Below, piece by piece: positions 49,107 to 58,172 of a DNA stretch of 64,000 bases; the first letter of the stretch is position 1; the number at the start of each line of letters is the position of its first letter. The stretch is from Pseudomonadota bacterium (GTDB lineage: Bacteria > Pseudomonadota > Gammaproteobacteria > Burkholderiales > Rhodocyclaceae). The stretch lies in contig JAFEDI010000031.1 in the NCBI GenBank assembly GCA_018241725.1, positions 1-64,000 of the forward strand, in the 5' to 3' direction. A program made the translations under genes and the position numbers. Below the pieces are notes generated by a model, which did no database searches, was not told where the DNA came from, and was given only the letters and a program-made list of their open reading frames with translations.

Positions 49107-50519
49107 TTAGTAGCGGTAGTGCTCGGCCTTGTAGGGGCCTTCGACGGGCACGCCGATGTAGTCGGCCTGGGTCTGGCTCAGCACGGTGAGATTGGCGCCG
49201 ATCTTCTTCAGGTGCAGGCGGGCCACCATCTCGTCGAGCTGCTTGGGCAGCACGTAGACGCCGACCGGGTATTGCGCGGTCTTGGTGAACAGCTCGATCT
49301 GGGCCAGGGTCTGGTTGGCGAAGGAGTTGCTCATCACGAAGCTCGGGTGGCCGGTGGCGCAGCCGAGGTTAACCAGGCGGCCTTCGGCCAGCAGGATGAT
49401 GCGCTTGCCGTCCGGGAAGATGATGTGGTCGACCTGGGGCTTGATGTTCTCCCACTCGTACTGGCGCAGGCTGGCGACTTCGATCTCGGAGTCGAAGTGG
49501 CCGATGTTGCAGACGATGGCGTTGTTCTTCATCGCCTTCATGTGGTCATGGGTGATCACGCCGACGTTGCCGGTGGTGGTGACGAAGATGTCGCCCATGG
49601 AGGCGGCGTCTTCCATGGTGACCACGCGGAAGCCTTCCATCGCCGCCTGCAGCGCGCAGATCGGGTCGATTTCGGTGACCCACACGGTGGCGCCGAGGCC
49701 GCGCAGGGATTGCGCACAGCCCTTGCCCACGTCGCCGTAGCCGAGCACCACGCCGATCTTGCCGGCGATCATCACGTCGGTGGCGCGCTTGATGCCATCC
49801 ACCAGGGATTCGCGGCAGCCGTAGAGGTTGTCGAACTTGGACTTGGTGACCGAGTCATTGACGTTGATCGCCGGGAACTTCAGCTCGCCCTTGGCGTGCA
49901 TCTGGTACAGGCGGTGCACGCCGGTGGTGGTTTCCTCGGTGACGCCCTTCACCTGCGCCAGGCGGGTGGAGTACCAGGTCGGATCGGTCGCGAGCTTGGC
50001 CTTGATGGAGGCGAACAGCACCACGGCTTCCTCGCTGTCCGGCTTGTCCAGCACCGACAGATCCTTCTCGGCACGGGCGCCCAGGTGCAGCAGCAGGGTC
50101 GCGTCGCCGCCGTCGTCGAGGATCATGTTGGAGTAGCCACCGTCGGCCCACTCGAAGATGCGGTGGGTGTAGTCCCAGTAGTCGGTGAGGGATTCGCCCT
50201 TCACGGCGAACACCGGGATGCCCTTTTCGGCGATTGCGGCGGCGGCGTGGTCCTGGGTCGAGAAGATGTTGCACGAGGCCCAGCGCACTTCGGCGCCGAG
50301 GGCCGTCAGCGTCTCGATCAGCACCGCGGTCTGGATGGTCATGTGCAGGGAGCCGGTGATGCGTGCGCCCTTCAGGGGCTGCCTGGCGGCGAATTCCTCG
50401 CGGATGGCCATCAGGCCGGGCATTTCGGTTTCCGCGATGCGGATTTCCTTACGACCCCAGTCGGCCAGGGACAGGTCGGCGATAACGAAATCGGTGAACT
50501 TTTCAGCCACAGCGTTCAT
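49107..50519 (-). CDS. ahcY: Adenosylhomocysteinase (SAH hydrolase)
   Basis: The product has 470 residues, the usual length for the bacterial type. Conserved segments include [60 protein letters not shown], the NAD-binding [17 protein letters not shown], and the C-terminus [10 protein letters not shown]. It cleaves S-adenosylhomocysteine to adenosine and homocysteine and so relieves product inhibition of methyltransferases. GAGGAG stands seven bases before the ATG. An SAH riboswitch lies in its leader. Confidence 0.97.
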   Translation of the reverse strand: MNAVAEKFTDFVIADLSLADWGRKEIRIAETEMPGLMAIREEFAARQPLKGARITGSLHMTIQTAVLIETLTALGAEVRWASCNIFSTQDHAAAAIAEKGIPVFAVKGESLTDYWDYTHRIFEWADGGYSNMILDDGGDATLLLHLGARAEKDLSVLDKPDSEEAVVLFASIKAKLATDPTWYSTRLAQVKGVTEETTTGVHRLYQMHAKGELKFPAINVNDSVTKSKFDNLYGCRESLVDGIKRATDVMIAGKIGVVLGYGDVGKGCAQSLRGLGATVWVTEIDPICALQAAMEGFRVVTMEDAASMGDIFVTTTGNVGVITHDHMKAMKNNAIVCNIGHFDSEIEVASLRQYEWENIKPQVDHIIFPDGKRIILLAEGRLVNLGCATGHPSFVMSNSFANQTLAQIELFTKTAQYPVGVYVLPKQLDEMVARLHLKKIGANLTVLSQTQADYIGVPVEGPYKAEHYRY

Positions 50520-50587
50520 GAGAACTCCTCGAACATGTGGCCGGGAAGGGACTACGCGTGGCTCGGGATGATGGCTCACCGCGTCTC

Positions 50588-50604
50588 CCCGTGCCCGGCA
50601 CGGG
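50588..50604 (-). promoter_or_regulatory. Hairpin in the ahcY leader, possible expression platform
   Basis: CCCGTGC and GCACGGG form a perfect 7-bp stem with a 3-base loop, between the SAH aptamer and the ahcY start. It may be part of the switch that exposes or hides the ribosome site, or simply an independent stem. Confidence 0.45.
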
Positions 50605-50621
50605 TTTGCAAACAAGCATGG

Positions 50622-50730
50622 ACGGGTGAGCGCGGTTGCAGGTGGCGCGGAGAGAGACCTCGCGACACCGACATCGAGCCTGGGACGGCGGGCCTTGCAC
50701 CCGGCGGTCTTGCAGCGCTCCTCGATTCAG
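50622..50730 (-). promoter_or_regulatory. S-adenosylhomocysteine (SAH) riboswitch
   Basis: On the minus strand the conserved core GAGGAGCGCTGCAA (plus 50710-50723) is followed by CCAGGCTCG (50675-50683) and later by the 3' element CAACCGCGCTCACCC. These are the three invariant blocks of the SAH riboswitch. P1 pairs ATCGAG with CTCGAT. GCGCTC in the 3' block can pair with GAGCGC in the core to form the class pseudoknot. The stem between the second and third blocks is longer than in the Ralstonia representatives. SAH binding should turn on the operon when SAH accumulates. Confidence 0.92.
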
Positions 50731-50737
50731 GTCGGCG

Positions 50738-50766
50738 ATTATAGCGGATCGACGCTGATTCTCTTG
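50738..50766 (-). promoter_or_regulatory. Promoter of the ahcY-metF operon
   Basis: A perfect TATAAT lies at 50738-50743 on the minus strand. A poor -35 (CAAGAG) is 17 bases upstream. The start point predicted from the -10 falls at about 50731, exactly at the 5' edge of the SAH riboswitch. Confidence 0.65.
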
Positions 50767-50814
50767 AGAATTTTGCCGCGCATTGCGAGCTGCGATTGGC
50801 GCATGGGGCTGCCC

Positions 50815-52635
50815 TTACAACGCCGCGTCGAGGACCTTGCCGAAGGCTTCCGCTTCCTGGAAGCCGACCACGCGCAGGTTCTGGCGTTCTTCGCCGCCGG
50901 GCTTGAAGAAGATGATGCCGGGCGGGCCGAACAGGTTGAAGCGTTTCAGCAGGGCCTTGTCGGCATCATTGTTGGCGGTGACGTCGGCCTGCACGAGCTG
51001 GAAGCCGGCCAGGCGCTTGGCGACGGCCGGATCGGCGAAGGTGAAGCGTTCCATCTCCTTGCAGGAGATGCACCAGTCCGCATAGAAGTCGAGCATCACC
51101 GGGCGGGTGGAGGTCTTGAGGAGCTGGTCGAGCTCTTCCACCGAGGCGATGCGCTGGAATTTGGTTTCGGCCGCGGCGGGGGCGCCGGCGGCCTGGGCGC
51201 GCAGGATGGCGAGGGGCTGCAGCGGATCGCGGGAGCCGGCCATGGCGCCGATGAACAGCGCTGCGCCGGCGATCAGCGCGAGCACGCCGAAGCCTTTCCA
51301 GAACCGCTGCCAGCCGCTGGCATGGGGCGGTAGCGGGTCCAGGGCGTGCAGGTAGATCGCCGAGAACACCAGCAGGCCGGCCCAGGCCAGCATCGGCACG
51401 ACACTCGGCAGCACCGGCGAGACCAGCCAGATGGCGACGCCCAGCAGCATCACGCCGAAGGCGCGCTTGACGCCTTCCATCCACGGGCCGGGCTTGGGCA
51501 GCGCGCTGCGCGCCAGTACGCCGACGAGGAGCAGCGGGGCGCCCATGCCGAGGGCCATGATGAACAGCGCGGCGCCGCCGAGCGCGGCGTTGCCGGTCTT
51601 GGCGATGTAGAGCAGGGCGCCGGCCAGTGGGGCGGCAACGCAGGGGCCGACGATCAGCGCCGACAGGGCGCCCATCAGCAGGATGCCGCCGGGCGAGCCG
51701 CCCTGGTGGTTGACGGTGTCGGACAGGCGGCTCTGCAGCGCGATGGGCAGTTGCAGTTCGTAGAAGCCGAACATGGAGCCGGCCAGCACGATGAAGATCA
51801 GCGAGAAGGCGCCGAGCACCCAGGGATTCTGCAGTGCGGCCGACAGCAGTGTGCCGGACAGCCCGGCGGCGACGCCGGCCGCCGCATAGGTGAGGGCCAT
51901 GCCCAGCACGTACAGGCTGGACAGACCGAAGGCGCGGCCCTTGGTGATCGCATGGCCGTGGCCGACGATGATGCCGGACAGGATCGGGATCATCGGGAAC
52001 ACGCAGGGCGTCAGCGCCAGCAGCAGGCCGAAGCCGAAGAAGCTGAGCAGGATGGTGGCGGTGCTGCCGCCGGACAGCAGGCGGGCGATGCGGCCGGATT
52101 CGTCGTGGCCGTCGTCGGCCGGGGCGGCAGCGGTCGGTGCCGCACTGGCGGCGGGCGCGTCGCTCTTGCCCAGCGCACGGGCCAGGAAGCCGCCGGATCC
52201 GCCATCTGCACCAGCCGCGGCGATGGTGAAGCTCTGCTTCTGCGGCGGGTAGCAGATACCCATGTCGGCGCAGCCCTGGCTGCTGACCTCGAGCTCGAAA
52301 GGCGGCTTGCCGGCGACGATGGGCACCGGCACGACCAGTTCGTGGCGGTAGATCTCCACCTGCCCGAAGGCGTCGTCCTTCTTCGGCTTGCCGGGCGGGA
52401 TGGCGGGTTCGCCGAAGGTGACGCCCTCGGCCTGGAACTTGAAGCGGTGGCGGTAGAGGTAGTAGCCGTCGGCGATCTGGAAGCGCACTTCGACGGTGTG
52501 GTCGTCCACCGCGCGGGCAGACACGCGGAAAGCCTGTTCGACCGGCAGCGGCTCTTCGGCGGCACGGGCGAAGCTGCCGAGCAGGGACAGCGTGAACAAC
52601 AGCAGGGGCAGCAGAAAAGTACGGATTCGGATCAT
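50815..52635 (-). CDS. dsbD: Thiol:disulfide interchange protein DsbD
   Basis: The product has 606 residues with all three DsbD parts. A periplasmic alpha domain follows the signal peptide (Cys122 and Cys128 in QGCADMGICYPP). A membrane domain of about eight helices carries the two intramembrane cysteines (Cys211 in LTPCVFPM, Cys332 in VGPCVAAP). A C-terminal thioredoxin-like domain has WCISC (Cys522, Cys525). It passes electrons from cytoplasmic thioredoxin to periplasmic DsbC and cytochrome c maturation. It precedes cutA, as in many proteobacteria, reading the operon cutA-to-dsbD in the same direction. Confidence 0.96.
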   Translation of the reverse strand: MIRIRTFLLPLLLFTLSLLGSFARAAEEPLPVEQAFRVSARAVDDHTVEVRFQIADGYYLYRHRFKFQAEGVTFGEPAIPPGKPKKDDAFGQVEIYRHELVVPVPIVAGKPPFELEVSSQGCADMGICYPPQKQSFTIAAAGADGGSGGFLARALGKSDAPAASAAPTAAAPADDGHDESGRIARLLSGGSTATILLSFFGFGLLLALTPCVFPMIPILSGIIVGHGHAITKGRAFGLSSLYVLGMALTYAAAGVAAGLSGTLLSAALQNPWVLGAFSLIFIVLAGSMFGFYELQLPIALQSRLSDTVNHQGGSPGGILLMGALSALIVGPCVAAPLAGALLYIAKTGNAALGGAALFIMALGMGAPLLLVGVLARSALPKPGPWMEGVKRAFGVMLLGVAIWLVSPVLPSVVPMLAWAGLLVFSAIYLHALDPLPPHASGWQRFWKGFGVLALIAGAALFIGAMAGSRDPLQPLAILRAQAAGAPAAAETKFQRIASVEELDQLLKTSTRPVMLDFYADWCISCKEMERFTFADPAVAKRLAGFQLVQADVTANNDADKALLKRFNLFGPPGIIFFKPGGEERQNLRVVGFQEAEAFGKVLDAAL

Positions 52636-52722
52636 GGCCGGCAGTGTAGGGGCAGCACGGCCGGGCCGCCCCGCGAATGGATCAAGAAATGGCGCTTGGG
52701 CTGTGACAGGCGCCCGGGGTGT

Positions 52723-53058
52723 TCAGGTGACCACCTGCGTTTCGACGGCGACCCAGGCCAGGTAGCCGGGCAGACCGTCAGTGACAGGGACTGCGATCAG
52801 CTCGGGAAGTTCGTAGGGATGGGCTTCCTGCACCGCGGCCTGCAGCTCGGCGTAGCGGCTGCGGGTGGTCTTGATCAGCAGTGGCACCTCGCTGGCCGTT
52901 TCGACGGCGCCCTGCCAGCGATAGACGGAGGTGCACGGGGCGAGGATGTTCACGCAGGCCGCCAGGTGGCGCTCGATCAGCAGCGCGGCAAGGGTGTTGG
53001 CTGCGGCGGCGTCGGGCAGGTTGGTGAACACCAGCAAGGTGTCGTCGGGTGTGCTCAT
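52723..53058 (-). CDS. cutA: Divalent-cation tolerance protein CutA
   Basis: The product has 111 residues. The CutA1 landmarks are present: LVFTNLPDAAAANTLAALLIE, AACVNILAPCTSVYRWQG, LLIKTTRSRY and the late HPYELPELIAVPV. It forms a PII-like trimer. It lies seven bases after the exporter permease gene and 87 bases before dsbD. Confidence 0.95.
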   Translation of the reverse strand: MSTPDDTLLVFTNLPDAAAANTLAALLIERHLAACVNILAPCTSVYRWQGAVETASEVPLLIKTTRSRYAELQAAVQEAHPYELPELIAVPVTDGLPGYLAWVAVETQVVT

Positions 53059-53065
53059 GGGGTTC

Positions 53066-53866
53066 TCACTTCAACAGCCGGCGGCGCGTCAGCGCCAGGG
53101 CCAGCCAGAAGGCGGCGACCGTGACGGCGGCCAGCACGCCGGCGTGCAGCGGGATGTCGTGCGGCACCTTGCCGAGCAGCAGCGGCCGCGCCAGGCTGAC
53201 CGCGTGGCTCAGGGGCAGGGCGTCGGCGATGCTGCGCACCGCGGCGGGCAACTGGCTTTGCGGGAAGAACACGCCGGACATCAGGGTCATCGGCGTGATG
53301 AAGAGGGTGAAGTAGTACATGAAGAAGTCGTAGCTTGGCGCTACGGCGGTCATGATCAGGCCGAGGGCGGCGAAGCACAGGCCGCTGAGGAAGATCACCG
53401 GAATGGCCGCCAGTGCCAGCGGCGAGGCGGTGAAGCCGAAGGCGGCGATCACTGCAAGGATCGCCGTGCCGGCCAGCGTCGCCTTGCTGGCGGCCCACAC
53501 CAGCTCGGCGGCGACGATGTCGTCCAGCGCGATCGGGGCATTCATGATGGCTTCCCAGGTCTTCTGCACGTGCATGCGCGAGAAGCCGGAGTACAGCGTC
53601 TCGAAGGTGGCAGCGTTCATCGTCGAATAGCACAGGGTGCCGCCGGCCAGGAAGGCGATGTAGGACACCCCTTCCACCTGCGGCACCAGCATGCCGAGGC
53701 CGTAGCCGAGGCCCAGCATGTAGATCACCGGGTCGGCCAGGTTGCCGACGACGGACGGCAGGGCGAGCTTCTTCCAGACCAGGAAGTTGCGCCGCCACAC
53801 CGCGGCGAAGCGCAGGGACAGGCGTGGCGGAGCAAAGTGGCCGCGGCGGCCGGACGGTTTTTCCAT
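53066..53866 (-). CDS. ABC-2 exporter permease (NodJ-like)
   Basis: The product has 266 residues with about six membrane helices. NodJ-family features are RNFLVWKKLALPSVVGNLADPVIYMLGLGYGLG and YIAFLAGGTLCYSTMN near the start and FPQSQLPAAVRSIADALPLSHAV near the end. It pairs with the ATPase encoded directly upstream. The family exports nodulation factors in rhizobia; in other bacteria the substrate is unknown. Confidence 0.9.
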   Translation of the reverse strand: MEKPSGRRGHFAPPRLSLRFAAVWRRNFLVWKKLALPSVVGNLADPVIYMLGLGYGLGMLVPQVEGVSYIAFLAGGTLCYSTMNAATFETLYSGFSRMHVQKTWEAIMNAPIALDDIVAAELVWAASKATLAGTAILAVIAAFGFTASPLALAAIPVIFLSGLCFAALGLIMTAVAPSYDFFMYYFTLFITPMTLMSGVFFPQSQLPAAVRSIADALPLSHAVSLARPLLLGKVPHDIPLHAGVLAAVTVAAFWLALALTRRRLLK

Positions 53867-53872
53867 GGGCGT

Positions 53873-54829
53873 TCAGTCGCGCAGTTCGCGGCCGGTGAGC
53901 TTGAGGAACACATCCTCCAGGTTGGCCGGGCGGTGGAGGGTGCGCAGGCCGGGCTGGTGGGCCAGGTGGGCCAGCAGCGGGGCTGCGTCGTCGGTATAAC
54001 AGAAGGCGGTTTCTCCGCTGATTTCGCAGCGCTTGCTGAAGTCGGCGGCGTAGCGGGTAGCCCATGCGGCGGCACCGGATTCGGGGCCGGCGGACTGGCC
54101 GTTGTCGGTCCATTCGCCGAAGACTTCCACCACCTGCGGTTCGATGTGGGCGGCGATGACTTCCCGCGGGCTGCCCTGGGCGAGGAGGCGTCCAGCGTCG
54201 AGGATAGCCAGCCGGTGGGCGAGGCGTTCGGCCTCGTCCATGAAGTGGGTGGTCAGCAGGATCGTCGTGCCTTCCGCGGTGAGGCGCCGCAGGCGTTCCC
54301 AGATCAGGTGGCGCGCCTGCGGGTCGAGGCCGGTGGTGGGCTCGTCGAGGATCAGCAGTTCCGGCTTGTTGACCAGCGCGCGGGCCAGTGTGAGGCGCCG
54401 TTTCATGCCGCCGGACAGGGACTGGATGCGTGCGTTGTCCTTGCCTTCCAGGCCGGCGAAGGCGAGTAGCTCGGGGATGCGCGGACGGATCTCGCTCTCG
54501 CGGATGCCGAAATAGCCGGCGAAGACGACCAGGTTCTCGGCGCAGGTGAAGTCCGGGTCGAGGCTGTCGATCTGCGGCACCACGCCGACCCTCATGCGGG
54601 CTTCGCGGGCCTGTTCGGGCACCGGTAGCCCGCACAGGCGGATGTCGCCGGCGGTGGGGGCGGTGAGGCCCAGCGCGCAGCGCAGCGTGGTGGTTTTGCC
54701 GGCGCCGTTGGGGCCGAGCAGCGCGAAGCATTCGCCGGGGCGCAGGCTGAGGTTGAGCCCACGCACCACCTCACGGGCTTCGCTGCCTTCGCCGAAGCGC
54801 TTGACGAGTCCGCTGATCTCGAGGGGCAT
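53873..54829 (-). CDS. ABC exporter ATP-binding protein (NodI-like)
   Basis: The product has 318 residues. Walker A is [10 protein letters not shown], the signature is LSGGMKRRL and Walker B is [13 protein letters not shown]. The start and spacing ([28 protein letters not shown]) match the NodI/DrrA subfamily. Its ATG overlaps the stop of the GST gene (TGATG), and the permease begins six bases after its stop, so the three form one translational unit. Confidence 0.92.
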   Translation of the reverse strand: MPLEISGLVKRFGEGSEAREVVRGLNLSLRPGECFALLGPNGAGKTTTLRCALGLTAPTAGDIRLCGLPVPEQAREARMRVGVVPQIDSLDPDFTCAENLVVFAGYFGIRESEIRPRIPELLAFAGLEGKDNARIQSLSGGMKRRLTLARALVNKPELLILDEPTTGLDPQARHLIWERLRRLTAEGTTILLTTHFMDEAERLAHRLAILDAGRLLAQGSPREVIAAHIEPQVVEVFGEWTDNGQSAGPESGAAAWATRYAADFSKRCEISGETAFCYTDDAAPLLAHLAHQPGLRTLHRPANLEDVFLKLTGRELRD

Positions 54830-55437
54830 CAGTTCGGCGGCGGCGTGGTGGATACGAAGGACGGCCGGGCGAGCAGAGGCTCGGCCCAGGCGGCCAGCGC
54901 CGTATGGCGGGAGCGCCAGTTGAACTCGGCGAGGCGCAGGTCCAGGTAGCCGAGGGCGCAGCCGGCGGCGATGTCGGCGATGCTGAGGGCTTCGTCGCCA
55001 AGGCCCAGGCGCTGCTCGAGGCGCGTTTCGAGGGCGGCGAGGCCGCGGCGGATCTTGTCGAGCTGGCGCTGGATGTTGGCGTGGTCCTGCTTGGGCAGCG
55101 GGCGGCGGCTTTCCAGGAAGGCCGCCACGGCGGCGTCGGTGATGCCGTCGGCGAGGGCCTCGCTCTGGCGCACCTGCAGCGCGGCCAGGCGCTCGGCGGG
55201 GATCAGTTCGGGGCCGCCGAGGGTCTCGAGGTATTCTGCGATGACCGGCGAGTCGAACCACTCCTGGCCGTCGTCGGCGACCAGTGCCGGTACCTTGCCG
55301 AGGGGGTTGTAGTCGGGTACGTGGGTCTCGGGAACCCATGGGATGTCGACGATCTGTTCGAAGGGCAGGGCCTTTTCGGCCAGGACGACGCGGATTTTGC
55401 GTGCGTAGGGGCTGGTGAGGGAAACGACGAGTTTCAT
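54829..55437 (-). CDS. Glutathione S-transferase family protein
   Basis: The product has 202 residues. The thioredoxin-like N-terminal domain has [30 protein letters not shown] and the glutathione-binding [10 protein letters not shown] helical C-terminal domain follows, with the N-capping [17 protein letters not shown]. The short form lacks a clear catalytic Cys; Ser/Tyr near residues 8-11 may act. It could be a stringent-starvation-like or detoxifying GST. It lies upstream of, and is coupled to, the NodI-like gene. Confidence 0.9.
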   Translation of the reverse strand: MKLVVSLTSPYARKIRVVLAEKALPFEQIVDIPWVPETHVPDYNPLGKVPALVADDGQEWFDSPVIAEYLETLGGPELIPAERLAALQVRQSEALADGITDAAVAAFLESRRPLPKQDHANIQRQLDKIRRGLAALETRLEQRLGLGDEALSIADIAAGCALGYLDLRLAEFNWRSRHTALAAWAEPLLARPSFVSTTPPPN

Positions 55438-55450
55438 TGTTTTTGTGCTG

Positions 55451-56089
55451 TCAGAGAGGGCGCCATGCCCGTTCGATGATGCTACGGATGATGTGCAGCT
55501 TGCCGTGGAAGAAGTGGTCGGCACCGGGGACGACGACGACCGGCAGCTCCTGCGGTTCGGCCCATTCCATTACGTTGGCGAGGGCGACGGTCTCGTCCCG
55601 CTCGCCATGGATGATCAGGCTGTCCTTGGGCACCGGCAGCGTGGTGTAGCTGCGTGCGCCGGTGACTTCGCCGGCGGCGGTGCCGACCAGCACGATGCGG
55701 CCGGGCGGCGTGACGCTGTCGGCCAGCCGGGCGGCGACGCGGGTCTGCACGTAGGCGCCGAAGGAGAAACCGCCGAGGGCCAGCGGCAGGCCGCCCCAGC
55801 GGCTCTGGGCCCAGGCGATGACGGCGAGCATGTCCTCGGTCTCGGCGCCGCCGTTGTCATGGGTGCCGACGCTCTTGCCGACGCCGCGGAAGTTAGGGCG
55901 TAGCGCCGCGTAGCCCAGGTCGCGGAAGGCCCGCGCCAGGGTGTGGGCAACCTTGTTGGTGTTGGCGCCGTGGAACAACGGGTGCGGGTGGCAGACGAGG
56001 GCAATGCCGCGGACTTGGTCTGGCGTGTCGATGATCAGTTCGATCGGGCCGTCGGGGCCGTTGATGAGGGCGGTTTCGGTAGCAGCCAT
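55451..56089 (-). CDS. Alpha/beta hydrolase (YpfH/dienelactone hydrolase-like)
   Basis: The product has 212 residues. The nucleophile elbow is GFSFG (Ser109); the acid is in IIHGERDETV and the His in VPGADHFFHGKL. The start carries GIALVCHPHPLFHG, the typical oxyanion-side motif of this small hydrolase group. Cytoplasmic; substrate unknown. It lies two bases after the ferredoxin gene and 13 bases before the GST gene. Confidence 0.9.
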   Translation of the reverse strand: MAATETALINGPDGPIELIIDTPDQVRGIALVCHPHPLFHGANTNKVAHTLARAFRDLGYAALRPNFRGVGKSVGTHDNGGAETEDMLAVIAWAQSRWGGLPLALGGFSFGAYVQTRVAARLADSVTPPGRIVLVGTAAGEVTGARSYTTLPVPKDSLIIHGERDETVALANVMEWAEPQELPVVVVPGADHFFHGKLHIIRSIIERAWRPL

Positions 56090-56091
56090 GA

Positions 56092-56400
56092 TCAGATCTT
56101 CAGGCGTTCGACGATGCGGCCGTGTTGCAGGTGCTCGCTGATGATTTCATCCACGTCGGATTTGTCCACGAAGGTGTACCAGACGTTGTCGGGGTACACC
56201 ACCAGTACCGGGCCTTCGTCGCAGCGGTCGAGGCAGCCGGCCTTGTTGATGCGTACCTTGCCCTTGCCCTTCAGGCCCAGTGCGGCGATGCGGTCCTTGG
56301 CGTAGGTCTGCAACTCGATGGCGCCCTGGGCCGCGCAACAGGTTTCGCCGGGGCCGCGCTGGTTGCAGCAGAAGAAGACGTGGTGCTTGAAGTAGCTCAT
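56092..56400 (-). CDS. (2Fe-2S) ferredoxin, thioredoxin-like (Shethna type)
   Basis: The product has 102 residues. Cysteines lie at 11-12, 21-22, 56 and 60 (VFFCCNQRGPGETCC and NKAGCLDRCDEGP), the ligand pattern of thioredoxin-like 2Fe-2S proteins. The late segment VYPDNVWYTFVDKSDVDEIISEHL is family-typical. It probably carries electrons for an unknown enzyme. The alpha/beta hydrolase gene follows two bases later, a pairing seen in other Betaproteobacteria. Confidence 0.92.
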   Translation of the reverse strand: MSYFKHHVFFCCNQRGPGETCCAAQGAIELQTYAKDRIAALGLKGKGKVRINKAGCLDRCDEGPVLVVYPDNVWYTFVDKSDVDEIISEHLQHGRIVERLKI

Positions 56401-56494
56401 GGGCGGGTCTCCGGGGGAGCGGTTCTGATTGTTGGAGTGTGGTCGCGATTATCGGCCAATCGCCGGTCCTGCGGGAGTCGGGTGAAGCCCGGGA

Positions 56495-57574
56495 TCAGGA
56501 GCGGCGGCCTTTATCTTCCAGTGCGTTGGGGCCCGTCAGGCCCAGGTAGGCAAAGGCCGCGAAGGGCCACAGGCTGGCCGTGAGCTGGGTAAGACCGTGG
56601 AAATTGAGGAAGTTGCCGTGGCGGATCAGTTCCACGTCGCTGGGCAGGAAGGGGTTCTCGGGGGCCAGGTTGACCAGCGCCGTGCCGACCAGCAGCGCCA
56701 TGCCGGCCAGCATGCCGTGGCTGCGCTTGGGCAGCAGCAGGCACACGCCGAGCAGCGCCGCGCCGGCGGCAAGGCCGATCTGCCCACCTGGGGTCATCCA
56801 GTGGAAGGGCTCGCCGGGGGAGAAGAAGGCCGCGGCGGCGAGGGTCTTGGCGCCGAGGCCGAGGAGTACCAGCGTGGCCAGTGGCCACGGGCTGAAGCGG
56901 CGCATCACGCAGCTGGCGGTGAGGCCGACGGCCAGCAACTGGCTGGTGGCGATGGCAGCTTCCACCTTGACGAAGCGGGTCGGATTGAATTGCAGTGGGG
57001 TTGGCAGATCGAACAGGCGGCGCAGGTCCCCGGTGGCGAACAGCAGGCTCTCGGGGGTCAGCAGGGTGAGCAGCCACAGGCCCATCAGCACCAGCCCGAT
57101 CTCGCCCGCGTGGCCGGGGACGATGCGTCGCTGGCGCCAGCGGGTGAGGCCGCTGTCGGGGGCGAACAGGCGTTCGCCCCAGCGGGCGCCGGCCAGCGCG
57201 CCGAGGATGCCGCCGATGGTGTTGCAGCCCACGTCCACGTTGGACGAGACACGGGTGGGCAGGAAGTTCTGCAGGGTTTCCACCGACAGGCTCAGGCTGG
57301 CGGTGAGCAGGATTGCCAGCAGCACCGCCAGCACGCGGGGCAGGCGGCCCAGGGCGGGCACCAGGGCGAAGCTGAAGGGCACGATGCCGATGACGTTCAC
57401 CACCAGGTCCACCCAGCTGTAATAGCGCGGCCACGGGGCGGACAGGAATTCGAAGAGCGGCAGGCCGGGGTCCCGCCAGCCGGTGAAAGGATGCAGGCAG
57501 GCGTAGACGATCAGTATCCCGATGGCGGCGGCGAAGTAGGCGGCGAGCGGAGAACTGTGGCGTGGCGAAGGCAT
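56495..57574 (-). CDS. VanZ-family membrane protein
   Basis: The product has 359 residues and about eight to ten membrane helices. The VanZ-like part (about 12-130) has YACLHPFTGWRDP, VDLVVNVIGIVPFSFAL, SLSVETLQNFLPTRVSSNVDVGCNTIGGILGAL. The C-terminal half is an additional membrane region of unknown type. The family name comes from teicoplanin resistance, but most members have no known role. Confidence 0.85.
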   Translation of the reverse strand: MPSPRHSSPLAAYFAAAIGILIVYACLHPFTGWRDPGLPLFEFLSAPWPRYYSWVDLVVNVIGIVPFSFALVPALGRLPRVLAVLLAILLTASLSLSVETLQNFLPTRVSSNVDVGCNTIGGILGALAGARWGERLFAPDSGLTRWRQRRIVPGHAGEIGLVLMGLWLLTLLTPESLLFATGDLRRLFDLPTPLQFNPTRFVKVEAAIATSQLLAVGLTASCVMRRFSPWPLATLVLLGLGAKTLAAAAFFSPGEPFHWMTPGGQIGLAAGAALLGVCLLLPKRSHGMLAGMALLVGTALVNLAPENPFLPSDVELIRHGNFLNFHGLTQLTASLWPFAAFAYLGLTGPNALEDKGRRS

Positions 57575-57682
57575 CGGGCTGGCTGGAGAAGCGCGTCAGG
57601 CTTCATTCTAGCCGCGGACAAGGGTTTGGGGCGGCGGACCCCGGGGGATGGCCGGGATGCTGGGCCGCCCGCCGCGGCCGCC

Positions 57683-58153
57683 TCAGGCCGGGTGGGCCGG
57701 AGTGCGCTTGCCGAAGCTGGGGCGGAAGGCCGCGAGGCGTGCCAGCAGCGCATCCCAGTCCACCGCGTCGAGGGTGTTCTTGACCAGCAGGCCGAGGTCT
57801 GTCTCGCCTTCCATCAGCAGGCGGCGGCTGAAGAACAGGGTGTCCGGGTCTTCCTCGCGCAGCGCGAGGGCGAGGTAGTCGCGGGTGGTGGCGGAGATGG
57901 TCAGGTCCGGCTGGCGTGGGTCGAACAGGGGGCGGAAGCCCCGCGCCGTGAAGGTGAAGCGCAGCGCCAGGCCGGCGTCGGTGACCTTGAGGAGCAGGCG
58001 CTTGCCGGTCAGGGGCTCCAGCGTGTCGCGCGGCAGGATGCGGTCGAGGGTCAGGTTGAGGCCGCCGACCAGCGCCAGCGTCGGCGGCAGCTGGGGCAGG
58101 CGGGCGCCGATGCTGGCAATCGGTTTGGGCAGGGTGAAGGCGGGCAGTTTCAT
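57683..58153 (-). CDS. ubiT: Anaerobic ubiquinone biosynthesis accessory protein UbiT
   Basis: The product has 156 residues and is an SCP2-type lipid-binding protein. The UbiT-like features are a long N-terminal segment, a core with RLLLKVTDAGLALRFTFTARGF, LTISATTRDYLALALREEDPDTLFFSRRLLMEGETDLGL, and the final helix. It is thought to bind isoprenoid quinone intermediates in the oxygen-independent pathway. It is the third gene after ubiU and ubiV, 19 bases after ubiV. Confidence 0.93.
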   Translation of the reverse strand: MKLPAFTLPKPIASIGARLPQLPPTLALVGGLNLTLDRILPRDTLEPLTGKRLLLKVTDAGLALRFTFTARGFRPLFDPRQPDLTISATTRDYLALALREEDPDTLFFSRRLLMEGETDLGLLVKNTLDAVDWDALLARLAAFRPSFGKRTPAHPA

Positions 58154-58172
58154 GGTCGGGCGCTCCGGAAGA

